From an uncultured Acinetobacter sp. (lineage in GTDB: Bacteria > Pseudomonadota > Gammaproteobacteria > Pseudomonadales > Moraxellaceae): DNA of 64,000 nucleotides. The stretch spans positions 124,001 to 188,000 of the forward strand of contig CAJYTY010000008.1 in assembly GCA_913777945.1 (NCBI GenBank), written 5' to 3'. The first letter of the stretch is position 1. Every line of letters begins with the position of its first letter. The position numbers and the translations under genes were made by a program. The notes under the pieces were generated by a model that saw only the letters and a list, made by a program, of their open reading frames with translations, was not told the origin of the DNA and did no database searches. Below are positions 45,158-54,218 of the stretch, in pieces.

Positions 45158-45649
45158 CTAGACGTGATAGAAATCCAGTACGGAATCTATTTTGTCGTTA
45201 AGTAAAATGCTGTGCTGACGGCGAATGCGAAAACTGTCTTCGGTTGGACGAAGCACGTAAGTTGCTCTGCCGTAGAAACAGCCTTCCAGCCCTTGACGGT
45301 TATACAGGGTACGCCAGCTTACTTTCGCCTCGACAAGGCCATCGTCACGTGTTTGCACCTGCACATTGTGAATATTGTGCTGGGTACGAGGCAACGGGGT
45401 AGCAGAAGCTGCCTTGCCTGTACGGATACGAAATACCCGGTCTTCAAGACCAGAGCGGTCTGCGTAGTAAATATAAGAGAGTCCCTGATTTGGATCTTCT
45501 ACATATGTGTGGTCATCAATCCACTGCGGAATATGATATTCACTGTCTTCATCGTAGAGTTCAAGGTAGGCATCCCAGTCATAGTTGTCGCAGAGTTCCG
45601 CTTTTTTGTAGAGGAACTGGGAAACTGCATAGTGAAGTTCTAAAGACAT
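45158..45649 (-). CDS. antB: AntB, anthranilate 1,2-dioxygenase small subunit
   Basis: 163 residues, the beta subunit of a ring-hydroxylating dioxygenase with an NTF2-like fold. Family features are QFLYKKAELCDNYDWDAYLE, DEDSEYHIPQW near residue 33 and the C-terminal RRQHSILLNDKIDSVLDFYH. It is structural, forming a hexamer with AntA. It starts 2 bp after antA and ends 10 bp before antC. Confidence 0.92.
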   Translation of the reverse strand: MSLELHYAVSQFLYKKAELCDNYDWDAYLELYDEDSEYHIPQWIDDHTYVEDPNQGLSYIYYADRSGLEDRVFRIRTGKAASATPLPRTQHNIHNVQVQTRDDGLVEAKVSWRTLYNRQGLEGCFYGRATYVLRPTEDSFRIRRQHSILLNDKIDSVLDFYHV

Positions 45650-45651
45650 GA

Positions 45652-47067
45652 TTACACCTCATCCGTTACAGACTGATTGTCATAGGTTAGGTCATGCATC
45701 TTGAGTGCTTTATTGTTGAGTCCGTCAAGTAACAAGCGCTGCCAGTGACCATGTTGATTGACATAGAGTCCTTCGTGCGTAAATTCACGGCCTGTGATCA
45801 CAGGCTCGATGCTTAGGTCTAGAGCATTTTGTGTTGGGCCATAGGTCCACTTATGATAGCCACGCGAAATATCACTCCAGCGTTCGATACGTCCCTGAAA
45901 ACCTTTTTGCTGTTCACGGAATTCAACCAGATCATCGGGTGTACCTAAGCCCGATACATTAAAGAAATCTTCAAACTGGCGAATACGGTTACGGCGTGCT
46001 TCAGCAGATTCGCCTTTCACCCCGATACACTGACTAATTACCTCGGTTTTATTCCACGCGACCGGACGAACAATCCGAAGTTGTGAACTGATTTGATCCA
46101 TAAAAAACAGGCTTGGATACAAGTTGAGGTTACGCAAGCGGTGCATCGCCCATTCGGCATGTTTGGCACCAAACTTTTCGACCATATAAGGCATAACGGT
46201 GTCGTAGCCGGGACGCACTGTAGGATTTGGCATATCACTGAACAATACGCTGTGTCCGTGTTTGAAACTAAACCAGCCATCATCGGTTTCTGCATCGCCT
46301 GCACCGAGTTTGCTGTAGTCGAGTGTATCGAGCTCTCCACCTTTGGCAGCATTCACTTGCTGACGATGCTGTACGGTCGAAACATAGTTGTAATGTACGG
46401 TACTGACATGATAGCCATCGAGGCCATTTTCATTTTGAAGTTTCCAGTTGCCAGCAAAGGTATAAGCCGATTTACCTTGCAATACTTCAAGTTCGCCTGT
46501 AGGCGATTGATCGACCATCAAATCGAGAAAAATTTTGGCATCGCCTAAAAAGTCTTCTAAAGAATCGGTGGCTTGAGTATCTAAACTGACAAAGACAAAT
46601 CCACGATAACTGGCGATACGTCCTTGCTTTAGACCACGACTGGACTTGTCGAAGTCATCGCAGTATTCACCCGGTGCCTTCACCTTAACCAGACGACCGT
46701 CCGACTTGTAACACCATGCATGGAACGGGCAGGTAAATACCGACTGATTACCTTTGGCAACGCGTGTAAGCGTTGCACCGCGATGCTCGCAAGCATTGAC
46801 CATGGCATGGAGTTCGCCTTTGCCATCACGGCTAATAATCATCGGTTGGCGTCCAATTTGAACGGTCAGGAAATCGTTGTTGTTTGGAATTTCACTTTCG
46901 TGGCAGGCATAAATCCAGACCTTTTCAAAAATGAGTTCCATTTCTAACTCAAACAGTTCCGGCTCGGTAAACATATCGCGAGCAATCCGATAGACACCAT
47001 CATTTGGGCGAAAATCGATACAACCTTGTACAAAATTTTGCCATTCGGCGAGGTTACGTGCAGTCAT
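45652..47067 (-). CDS. antA: AntA, anthranilate 1,2-dioxygenase large subunit
   Basis: 471 residues. The Rieske centre is CEHRGATLTRVAKGN ... TCPFHAWCY (Cys-x-His and Cys-x-x-His) near residues 92-113. The catalytic iron site includes NENGLDGYHVSTVHYNYVST with the Asp-His-His arrangement near residue 217. AntAB hydroxylates anthranilate, with loss of ammonia and CO2, to give catechol. First gene of the leftward operon. A TATCCA direct repeat of 21-bp period lies upstream. Benzoate dioxygenase BenA is the close alternative, but context favours anthranilate. Confidence 0.9.
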   Translation of the reverse strand: MTARNLAEWQNFVQGCIDFRPNDGVYRIARDMFTEPELFELEMELIFEKVWIYACHESEIPNNNDFLTVQIGRQPMIISRDGKGELHAMVNACEHRGATLTRVAKGNQSVFTCPFHAWCYKSDGRLVKVKAPGEYCDDFDKSSRGLKQGRIASYRGFVFVSLDTQATDSLEDFLGDAKIFLDLMVDQSPTGELEVLQGKSAYTFAGNWKLQNENGLDGYHVSTVHYNYVSTVQHRQQVNAAKGGELDTLDYSKLGAGDAETDDGWFSFKHGHSVLFSDMPNPTVRPGYDTVMPYMVEKFGAKHAEWAMHRLRNLNLYPSLFFMDQISSQLRIVRPVAWNKTEVISQCIGVKGESAEARRNRIRQFEDFFNVSGLGTPDDLVEFREQQKGFQGRIERWSDISRGYHKWTYGPTQNALDLSIEPVITGREFTHEGLYVNQHGHWQRLLLDGLNNKALKMHDLTYDNQSVTDEV

Positions 47068-47121
47068 GGGCTCATCCTCTATCCAATCAATGCGTTTTAT
47101 TGATTGAACCGCGATTTACTG

Positions 47122-47156
47122 CCGCACTCTATCCAGATTTTCCGGATCTTTATCCA
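47122..47156 (-). promoter_or_regulatory. 21-bp-spaced direct repeat upstream of antA, AraC/XylS-type site
   Basis: On the plus strand TATCCA occurs at 47130-47135 and 47151-47156, exactly 21 bp apart, with CCG before each unit. On the coding strand these read TGGATA. The proximal unit reads TGGATAG, as in the iifA upstream region. A further TCTATCCA lies close to the antA start (47078-47085). Two half-sites two helical turns apart are typical for AraC/XylS dimers. The rest of the gap to 47347 shows nothing further. Confidence 0.6.
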
Positions 47157-47347
47157 CTTTATGCAATTTATTAGTGGCTTAATCGGTCTGTTCGTTTTTC
47201 AAGATGAAGATGAGGTAAATGAAATAGATGGCGATGTTGTCTGTTTGCAGCGACTGGTTACAGTATGTTGTTGAGACTGGTCAGCATGTACGTCTTGGAT
47301 CACTATAGAAGATACAGCGTGGAATATAACGTGCAGGAGCAACCCCA

Positions 47348-47680
47348 ATGATTCACATTCGTTCATTCAGATCTGGTGCATATGCACTTGGAAGCATGAT
47401 ACTACTTGCATTGAGTAGTGTTTCATTTGCCAGTTCAAATGAAGCATGGAAACAGCACGATCAAGCCATGAAAACAGCCTGTGTTAAGGCCAGTCAGCTT
47501 AAAAAGGTTAAACTGGTGAGTAATATCATGCTGTTTGATGATCGTGCGGGATATTCGGCCGTGCTGATGCAGGGAACTTTTCCTCAGGCGCATATGAAAA
47601 ATAAAACTGGTCAGGAACTCTGCCTATGGAATAAAACCACCAAAAAAGCGTATGTATCGGAATTTAATCGCACCAGCTAA
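47348..47680 (+). CDS. Small exported protein of unknown function
   Basis: 110 residues with a signal peptide (AYALGSMILLALSSVSFA, cleavage after SFA) and a mature domain of about 80 residues containing two Cys (ACVKAS and LCLWNK) that could form a disulfide. I recognise no family or catalytic motif. It stands alone between the ant operon promoter and pdxB. A ribosome-site-like CAGGAG precedes the ATG, which supports it being real. Confidence 0.7.
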   Translation: MIHIRSFRSGAYALGSMILLALSSVSFASSNEAWKQHDQAMKTACVKASQLKKVKLVSNIMLFDDRAGYSAVLMQGTFPQAHMKNKTGQELCLWNKTTKKAYVSEFNRTS

Positions 47681-47726
47681 GATGATGCCGACTCAATATT
47701 CTTCTTAAGAGCAGACCAGACTTTTT

Positions 47727-47749
47727 TCACGTGGTCACCGTACACGTGA
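47727..47749. promoter_or_regulatory. Inverted repeat TCACGTG-N9-CACGTGA in the pdxB promoter region
   Basis: Perfect 7-bp arms (47727-47733, 47743-47749), each containing the self-palindrome CACGTG. A possible -10 TATCAT (47755-47760) follows immediately. It could be a repressor site for pdxB-epmA. No T-tract follows, so it is not a standard terminator of the preceding gene. Confidence 0.45.
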
Positions 47750-47788
47750 CGCGGTATCATAGCAGCGTTGACATGACGGGACGATATT

Positions 47789-48856
47789 ATGAAGATTGTC
47801 GCAGATGAAAATCTTGCGTTTACAGATTATTTTTTTTCATCATTTGGAGAAATTCAGCATCGGGCAGGGCGCTTGCTCACTGCCGAAGATGTGCATGATG
47901 CACGGGCATTGATTGTTCGCTCCGTCACTAAAGTCAACGCCGCGCTTATTCAAGACAGTCAGTTACAGTTTGTTGGCAGCGCCACCATTGGGACGGATCA
48001 TCTGGATACCGTAGCGCTCGACCGTCAAAATATTACATGGCGCAATGCACCCGGCTGTAATGCGCAAGCAGTGGCTGAATATGTTATTACTGCGCTCTAT
48101 CAGCTTGATAACACTGTACTCGATCAAGGTAAAAGCTTCCATTTAGGAATCGTGGGGTTAGGAAACGTAGGGCGCCGACTGGCATCGATGGCGCAGCAAA
48201 TCGGCTGGACAGTGATGGGATATGATCCCTTTGTGCAACTCGACGGCATTCAAAACGTCAGTTTTGAGCAGTTGATTCAGCATAGTCACGCTATCTCTAT
48301 TCATGTACCTTTAACCACGTCTGGAGCATATCCGACACAGCATCTGTTTAATCATGATGTATTCGCTCACATGCCACCAGATAGCATATTGATCAATAGT
48401 GCGCGGGGGCCGGTTGTTGAAGAAGCAGCATTAATTGCTGATCTTAAACGTACACAGCGCAAAGTTGTACTCGATGTGTTTGAGCATGAGCCTGAAATCT
48501 CAGAAGAGCTGCTTGATTTGGTGACATTGGTCACGCCTCATATTGCAGGCTATAGTCTAGAAGGCAAAGCCCGTGGTACACAAATGGTTTATGAGGCGTT
48601 TTGTAAGGTATTTGGCTTTGAAGCGACCAAGCGATTTGAAACCCAACTGCCTCAAGGCGATGCCTATTTCACAGAAAACACGCTGACTGAGGCATTAAAA
48701 GCCCATCTTCATCAGATCTACGATATCCAGCGTGATGATCAAAATTTAAGGGCGTGTCTAAAGGCGGGGCGGGTAGACCAACAAGCCTTTGACCGACTTC
48801 GAAAAGAATACCCACTGCGCCGTGAATGGGCTGCACACGGAGGCCCTGCGGCATGA
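47789..48856 (+). CDS. pdxB: PdxB, erythronate-4-phosphate dehydrogenase
   Basis: 355 residues. A D-2-hydroxyacid dehydrogenase with the short PdxB start KIVADENLAFTDYFFSSFGE, the NAD motif GIVGLGNVGRRLASMA near residue 121 and INSARGPVVEEAALI. The catalytic His lies in VTPHIAGYSLEGKARGTQMV, which is diagnostic of PdxB. It performs the second step of the DXP-independent pyridoxal-phosphate pathway. It overlaps epmA by 4 bp (ATGA). Confidence 0.93.
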   Translation: MKIVADENLAFTDYFFSSFGEIQHRAGRLLTAEDVHDARALIVRSVTKVNAALIQDSQLQFVGSATIGTDHLDTVALDRQNITWRNAPGCNAQAVAEYVITALYQLDNTVLDQGKSFHLGIVGLGNVGRRLASMAQQIGWTVMGYDPFVQLDGIQNVSFEQLIQHSHAISIHVPLTTSGAYPTQHLFNHDVFAHMPPDSILINSARGPVVEEAALIADLKRTQRKVVLDVFEHEPEISEELLDLVTLVTPHIAGYSLEGKARGTQMVYEAFCKVFGFEATKRFETQLPQGDAYFTENTLTEALKAHLHQIYDIQRDDQNLRACLKAGRVDQQAFDRLRKEYPLRREWAAHGGPAA

Positions 48857-49842
48857 GTCAACGCTTTGAAAGTCTGACTGCTTTGCCTACTTGTTCAATT
48901 GAGGCACTTAAAGCACGCGCACAGCTCTACCGTACCATTCGAGAGTTTTTTGCCCAGCGTAATGTCATGGAAGTTGAAACGCCGATCATATCTCAGGCAG
49001 GAGTTACTGATGTTCATTTGGCATCTGTGCAGGTGCAACGCCATATCGAAGGTCGCGTGCAGCAACAGTATTTACAAACCTCACCTGAGTTTGCCATGAA
49101 ACGCCTGCTGGCTGCGGGTAGTGGTCCGATTTATCAAATCTGTAAGGTTTTTCGAGACGACGAGCATGGTCGCAAACACAACAGTGAGTTTACTATGCTG
49201 GAGTGGTATCGCCCTGGGCTAGATTTACGCGAGTTGATGCATGAAACGGCGGCGCTATTAAACGTGTGTTTAGCGCATCGTTTTGATGAAATTCGCCCAC
49301 TGGTTTTGAGCTACAAACATGCATTTCAAGATCGTTTAGATATTAATCCTTTACAGGCAACGCTGGCACAATTAAAACAGACTGCACAACGTGTAGGATT
49401 GACGCTAGATTTAGGCGATGATCGTTTAGCCTACATGGATTTATTATTTTCACATTTTGTCGAGCCAAGTTTGGGCTTCGATACACCAATTTTCCTCACC
49501 GATTTTCCACCTGAAATGGCTTCTTTGGCCAAAGTACGTCTAGATGAAGACGGCGAAGAAGTTGCCGCACGCTTTGAAGTGTATATCGAGGGTTTGGAAC
49601 TGGCTAACGCCTACGATGAATTGCTTGATGCATCGGTACTCCGCGCACGTTTTGAAGCAGATAACCAAGAGCGAGACAAATTAGGCTTACAGGTGATGCC
49701 ACTCGATGAGAACTTACTGGCAGCCTTAGCACATATGCCAGAATGCTCAGGCATTGCTTTGGGTATTGACCGTTTGTTAATGGTGGCCACTCAGAAGCTC
49801 AACATAGAACAGGTGATTGCTTTCCCTGCATCTAGAGCGTAA
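48853..49842 (+). CDS. epmA: EpmA, elongation factor P (R)-beta-lysyltransferase
   Basis: 329 residues from the ATG at 48853 in the ATGA overlap with pdxB. A class II lysyl-tRNA-synthetase-like catalytic core without the anticodon domain, as in EpmA/PoxA/GenX. Motif 2 is ICKVFRDDEHGRKHNSEF and motif 3 is GIALGIDRLLMV. It attaches beta-lysine to a conserved Lys of EF-P, easing ribosome stalling at polyproline. epmB and efp are not in the window. Confidence 0.92.
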   Translation: MSQRFESLTALPTCSIEALKARAQLYRTIREFFAQRNVMEVETPIISQAGVTDVHLASVQVQRHIEGRVQQQYLQTSPEFAMKRLLAAGSGPIYQICKVFRDDEHGRKHNSEFTMLEWYRPGLDLRELMHETAALLNVCLAHRFDEIRPLVLSYKHAFQDRLDINPLQATLAQLKQTAQRVGLTLDLGDDRLAYMDLLFSHFVEPSLGFDTPIFLTDFPPEMASLAKVRLDEDGEEVAARFEVYIEGLELANAYDELLDASVLRARFEADNQERDKLGLQVMPLDENLLAALAHMPECSGIALGIDRLLMVATQKLNIEQVIAFPASRA

Positions 49843-49870
49843 AAAAAAGCCGCGTTACGCGGCTTTTTTT
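49842..49870. terminator. Bidirectional terminator between epmA and the Tim44 gene
   Basis: GCCGCG-TTA-CGCGGC (49849-49863) flanked by an A-tract on the left and a 7-T tract on the right. It therefore works for both converging genes. Confidence 0.92.
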
Positions 49871-49879
49871 ATTTATATA

Positions 49880-50878
49880 TTATTGTTCTTGCTGAATACC
49901 CGCGACTTTCCAGTCTTCTGTTGAACCCGCAGGCTTAACAAAATGCCAGATCTCGGTAAACGGTTGTGGAAGACTGTTTAGATCTTCACTCACAGTACCT
50001 GTGAAGCGTACACTCACCACATATTGACCGTTTTCAGTCGCAGAATCGACGACCATTGCATTTAGGTTGCTAAACTCAGCAACGTCTTGGTCCTGATTGG
50101 CCAAGATGTCGTTGTACATCGATGCATACAATTCAGGCGTCAAGTAACGACGAATTTCTTCAACATTATTTGCAGAATTGACAGACTGAATATGGTTAAA
50201 ACGTTGACGTGCAACACGCAAGAACGCCGCCGGTTCAGTACCATCCGGTAACTGACTACCGCTTTGTGTATAAGCACCACCAAACGGCGCTGCACTTGGT
50301 GCAGCTGAACCACCAACAGACTGACCAAAAATATTGGTGTTGTCACCGCCAGCTGTAGCGCGTGGAGCAGCAGGCGTAGAGCTGTTGTTAAACGGTGAAG
50401 AACCGCTGTTGTTTGGTGCGTAAGGATTATTATTACCTGCTAATTTTTTTTTAGCACCGAAACGACGGAAAATAAAGAAAGCAATTGCAGCGATCAGCAC
50501 AATCCAGATCCAGCCCGGTAGGCCGCCTTTTTTCTCTTCTTGCTGCTGTTGCTGAGCCTGAGTCGCTTGCTGTTCTGGCGATGTTGTATGTTTGTCATCA
50601 GCCATTGCATTGGCGGCAAGCGCACCCACCGCAGCACCCGCTACACCTGCAGCAACCACTGTCCCCACACCTGGGCCAGAACGTTGAGGTGTTCCCGCTG
50701 GCGCAGTTTGAGGCGCTGGCGTAACCTGACGAGGCTGTTGGTAAGATTGAGTCGGTGCCGCAGAGCGAGACATGCCGTGGCTTTTACCACCGCCCGCACG
50801 CTTTGCTTCTGCAAGAGGAGCAACAACTAAAGCAGCCATCATGATGCCTGTAATCAGGCCACGCTGTCTTACTTTCAT
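49880..50878 (-). CDS. Exported Tim44-domain protein
   Basis: 332 residues. A signal-like N-terminus (GLITGIMMAALVVAPLAEA) is followed by a Gly/Ser/Gln/Pro-rich stretch and a Gln-rich segment. A membrane helix lies near residues 123-140 (GLPGWIWIVLIAAIAFFIF), then a low-complexity linker. The C-terminal Tim44-like domain runs from about residue 215 (AAFLRVARQRFNHIQSVNSA) to the end. Bacterial Tim44-domain proteins are common but of unclear function. Transcribed alone, between the shared terminator and radA. Confidence 0.88.
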   Translation of the reverse strand: MKVRQRGLITGIMMAALVVAPLAEAKRAGGGKSHGMSRSAAPTQSYQQPRQVTPAPQTAPAGTPQRSGPGVGTVVAAGVAGAAVGALAANAMADDKHTTSPEQQATQAQQQQQEEKKGGLPGWIWIVLIAAIAFFIFRRFGAKKKLAGNNNPYAPNNSGSSPFNNSSTPAAPRATAGGDNTNIFGQSVGGSAAPSAAPFGGAYTQSGSQLPDGTEPAAFLRVARQRFNHIQSVNSANNVEEIRRYLTPELYASMYNDILANQDQDVAEFSNLNAMVVDSATENGQYVVSVRFTGTVSEDLNSLPQPFTEIWHFVKPAGSTEDWKVAGIQQEQ

Positions 50879-51021
50879 TTAAAATTCCTGTATAAAAAAT
50901 AAAAACAAAATAAAAAGAATCTAAGACTACATATATGCAGGCTTTTGAGGCGAATTTCAACACAAAAAAGATGTTTTTTATGTCGAAACATATTCGCGTC
51001 AAAAGATGCTCCAATTTTATC

Positions 51022-52401
51022 TTATTCGGATAGCTCCATCGCAGTTTGCAAGGCCTCGTGCAAACGTGATACCGCAATCACCTGTACGCCCTCAATTGCC
51101 TTTTGCGGAGCATTACCTTTAGGCAAAATGACATGAGTAAATCCGTGTTTGACGGCTTCCTTTAAACGTTCCTGACCATTTGGAACCGGGCGGATTTCAC
51201 CCGATAACCCCACTTCACCAAAAACGGCCAGTTGTTGTGGTAACGCCTTGGCTCTTAAGCTAGATGCACAGGCCAGCAACACAGCCAGATCCGAGCCTGT
51301 TTCGGTAATTTTTAATCCGCCGACCACATTCACATACACATCTTGTCCAGAGGTTTGCACACCGCCATGCCGATGCATCACTGCGAGCAGCATGTTTAAG
51401 CGGTTCTGCTCGAGGCCGAGTGCCACACGTCGCGGCTGACCTTGTGCATCATCGACCAGTGCCTGAACTTCCACCAAGAGGGGGCGCGTGCCTTCGCGAC
51501 TAATCATCACAATCGATCCGGGAATCGCTTCATTATAACGGCTTAAAAAAATGGCAGAGGGATTGGCCACTTCTCGTAAGCCCTTATCGGTCATCCCAAA
51601 AACGCCAAGCTCATTTACCGCGCCAAATCGATTTTTTACCGCACGAATCATGCGATAACGTGAATCGGATTGGCCTTCAAAATACAGCACACAATCGACC
51701 ATATGCTCAAGCACACGTGGGCCTGCCAGTGCGCCTTCTTTAGTGACATGACCCACAATAAATAATGCGGTTCCGCTGTTTTTGGCAAAGCGAGTGAGAA
51801 GAGCAGCCGACTCGCGAATTTGTGAAACTCCGCCCGGTGCCGATTGCAGTGTTTCGGTATATAAGGTTTGAATCGAATCTAAAATGGCCACCACTGGGCG
51901 CTCTTGTGCCAAAATCTCACAAATTCTCTCGACACAGGTTTCTGCCATGACTTTGAGCTGATCGGTAGGTAAATCTAAGCGTTGTGCCCGCAGTGCCACT
52001 TGCGACAGCGATTCTTCGCCTGTCACATAAAGTGCAGTACTGCTTTTGCTGGCCATGTGTGTTGCCGTTTGCAGCAAAATTGTGGATTTTCCGATTCCCG
52101 GGTCACCGCCAATTAAAACCACCGAACCCGTAACCAAACCGCCACCAAGTACCCGATCAAATTCACTAATACCGGTGGCAACACGCGGTACATTCGAAAC
52201 CGAAATTTTATTGAGCGTGGTAACAGTAGAGATTTCTCCTGCATACCCACCGAGTTTGGGTTTGGCGCGATGATTAGTATTAGTTTCAAGCCGAACTTCA
52301 GTCAAACTGTTCCATTCTCCACACTCAGAACATTGTCCAGCCCATTTAGGGTGATCGGCTCCACATTGCTCACAGCGATAAACGGTTTTGACTTTGCTCA
52401 T
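51022..52401 (-). CDS. radA: RadA (Sms), DNA repair and recombination helicase
   Basis: 459 residues. N-terminal C4 zinc finger (CEQCGADHPKWAGQCSECGEW without gaps of unusual length), Walker A GGDPGIGKSTILL near residue 98, the RadA-specific KNRFGAVNELGVF near residue 256, and a C-terminal Lon-protease-like domain. RadA promotes branch migration and supports recombination, including natural transformation in competent bacteria. Single gene. The 281-bp gap to cycA shows no further feature. Confidence 0.96.
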   Translation of the reverse strand: MSKVKTVYRCEQCGADHPKWAGQCSECGEWNSLTEVRLETNTNHRAKPKLGGYAGEISTVTTLNKISVSNVPRVATGISEFDRVLGGGLVTGSVVLIGGDPGIGKSTILLQTATHMASKSSTALYVTGEESLSQVALRAQRLDLPTDQLKVMAETCVERICEILAQERPVVAILDSIQTLYTETLQSAPGGVSQIRESAALLTRFAKNSGTALFIVGHVTKEGALAGPRVLEHMVDCVLYFEGQSDSRYRMIRAVKNRFGAVNELGVFGMTDKGLREVANPSAIFLSRYNEAIPGSIVMISREGTRPLLVEVQALVDDAQGQPRRVALGLEQNRLNMLLAVMHRHGGVQTSGQDVYVNVVGGLKITETGSDLAVLLACASSLRAKALPQQLAVFGEVGLSGEIRPVPNGQERLKEAVKHGFTHVILPKGNAPQKAIEGVQVIAVSRLHEALQTAMELSE

Positions 52402-52682
52402 ATTTGGTGCATATTTAGATGGCGTTGATGACGAAATGTAGCAATAGCGTGCCTGAAATACAAATTTTTAGCTTAACATCGCCTAATTTAAATTTGGCAC
52501 GTAAACTGCTAACTCAGGGAACGATAAGAGCCTTTCAATATCACATGGAGAAATTGTGTTCAAACACTACACTTACGCATGTTTACTTCCAAGAATATTG
52601 AATAAATGCCGAAATAATCTTTTTTATTTTGAACATTTTGAGCTAATTTTTAAATACAAAATTTGAGAGTTGAAAAAAAACA

Positions 52683-54095
52683 ATGTCAAATGAAATGCAC
52701 GATCAACCTTCTGGAGAAGGTGAGCTTTCGAGAAGCTTATCCAATCGACATTTGCAACTGATTGCAATTGGCGGTGCAATTGGAACAGGTTTATTTATGG
52801 GCTCTGGTAAAACCATTAGTCTTGCCGGCCCATCGATCTTATTTATTTATCTGATCATTGGAGTGATGGTCTTTTTCGTCATGCGTGCGCTAGGCGAATT
52901 GTTGCTCTCCAATCTTCAATATAAGTCTTTTATCGACTTTACCACTGATTTGATTGGCCCTTGGGCCGGATATTTTGTGGGCTGGACCTACTGGTTGTGC
53001 TGGATTACCATCGGTATCGCCGACTTATCTGCGATTATTTATTATTTGCAGTTTTTTAATAATGGTCTTCCTTTTACACCAACCGAAGGCGCCATGATCA
53101 GTATTGCGGCGATTATTTTCATCATGGGACTAAACCTCATGACCGTAAAACTGTTTGGTGAGCTTGAGTTCTGGTTTGCCATGATCAAAATTACCGCGAT
53201 TGTGGTCCTGATTTTGGTCGGATTCTGGATGATCTTCACGGGCTTTACCTCGACCAGTGGTGAAGTGGCATCATTTACACATTTGTGGGCCAATGGTGGC
53301 TTCTTCCCAACGGGTATGCACGGTTTCTTGGCAGGCTTCCAGATTGCGATCTTTGCCTTTGTTGGGGTAGAGCTCGTGGGCACCACTGCGGCTGAAACCA
53401 AAAATCCGGAACGTAATTTGCCTAAGGCAGTCAATTCCATCCCGATTCGAATCATTATTTTCTATGTACTGGCCCTGTTAATTGTGATGTCGGTGACACC
53501 ATGGAATAAGATTGATCCAAACATCAGCCCGTTTGTAAATCTGTTTAGTCAGGCAGGTATTGCAGCAGCGGCAATTATCATGAACTTGGTGGTCTTGTCT
53601 TCGGTGATGTCATCGATGAACAGCGGTGTATTCTCTACCAGTCGCATGCTGTTTGGTTTGTCTAAAGAACGCCAAGCACCTCAACCTTTTGGTACGCTCA
53701 ATAAAGGTCGTGTTCCTGCAAATGCATTGTATTTTTCAACGGTGTGTTTGTTGCTCGGTGCAGCGCTGCAATATTTTGTACCCAATACCGTTGAAGCTTT
53801 TACACTGGCGACTACGCTATCGACCATTTTGTTTATTTGTGTGTGGCTGATGATTATCTGGAGCTACATGATCTACTACAAAACCCGTCCAGAGTTACAT
53901 GCCAAATCTATTTTCAAATTACCTGGCGGTTTGTTTACCTGCTGGGTGGTGATCATTTTCTTTATTGGAATGATTTATGTGCTGTCATTAGAGCCAGACA
54001 CCATGAAAGCCTTGATGGTCAGCCCAATCTGGCTGGTTATTTTGGTGATTGGTTACTTTGGTTTTTACAAGCCTCGATTGAAATCCAAGAAATAA
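52683..54095 (+). CDS. cycA: CycA-like D-serine/D-alanine/glycine:H+ symporter
   Basis: 470 residues, an APC-superfamily permease with about 12 membrane helices. The start (SLSNRHLQLIAIGGAIGTGLFMGSGK across residues about 18-44) and VFFVMRALGELLLSNLQYKS follow E. coli CycA closely, as does DLIGPWAGYFVGWTYWLCW. It probably imports glycine, D-alanine and D-serine. Related proline or GABA permeases are the alternative. Single gene with its own terminator. Confidence 0.85.
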   Translation: MSNEMHDQPSGEGELSRSLSNRHLQLIAIGGAIGTGLFMGSGKTISLAGPSILFIYLIIGVMVFFVMRALGELLLSNLQYKSFIDFTTDLIGPWAGYFVGWTYWLCWITIGIADLSAIIYYLQFFNNGLPFTPTEGAMISIAAIIFIMGLNLMTVKLFGELEFWFAMIKITAIVVLILVGFWMIFTGFTSTSGEVASFTHLWANGGFFPTGMHGFLAGFQIAIFAFVGVELVGTTAAETKNPERNLPKAVNSIPIRIIIFYVLALLIVMSVTPWNKIDPNISPFVNLFSQAGIAAAAIIMNLVVLSSVMSSMNSGVFSTSRMLFGLSKERQAPQPFGTLNKGRVPANALYFSTVCLLLGAALQYFVPNTVEAFTLATTLSTILFICVWLMIIWSYMIYYKTRPELHAKSIFKLPGGLFTCWVVIIFFIGMIYVLSLEPDTMKALMVSPIWLVILVIGYFGFYKPRLKSKK

Positions 54096-54097
54096 TT

Positions 54098-54132
54098 AAA
54101 AAAACGCCAGTCAATGACTGGTGTTTTTTTTC
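54098..54132 (+). terminator. Intrinsic terminator after cycA
   Basis: GCCAGTCA-A-TGACTGGT stem extended by A/T pairs, followed by eight T. It starts a few bases past the cycA stop. Confidence 0.85.
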
Positions 54133-54218
54133 GCTTCCTTTTAAGCTTGGTGCTTTTGTACTTTGGTCCTTTGCTGGATCACGGTATAATTATTCAAATT
54201 TTTTGAGTAGGTGATCAG

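Noticed and set aside
45212..46548. Plus-strand frames of about 145-150 codons over antA and antB
   Set aside because: They are antisense to strongly supported dioxygenase genes and lack motifs.
50485..50830. Plus-strand frames over the low-complexity part of the Tim44 gene
   Set aside because: They are antisense translations of a Gln/Gly-rich tract, not genes.
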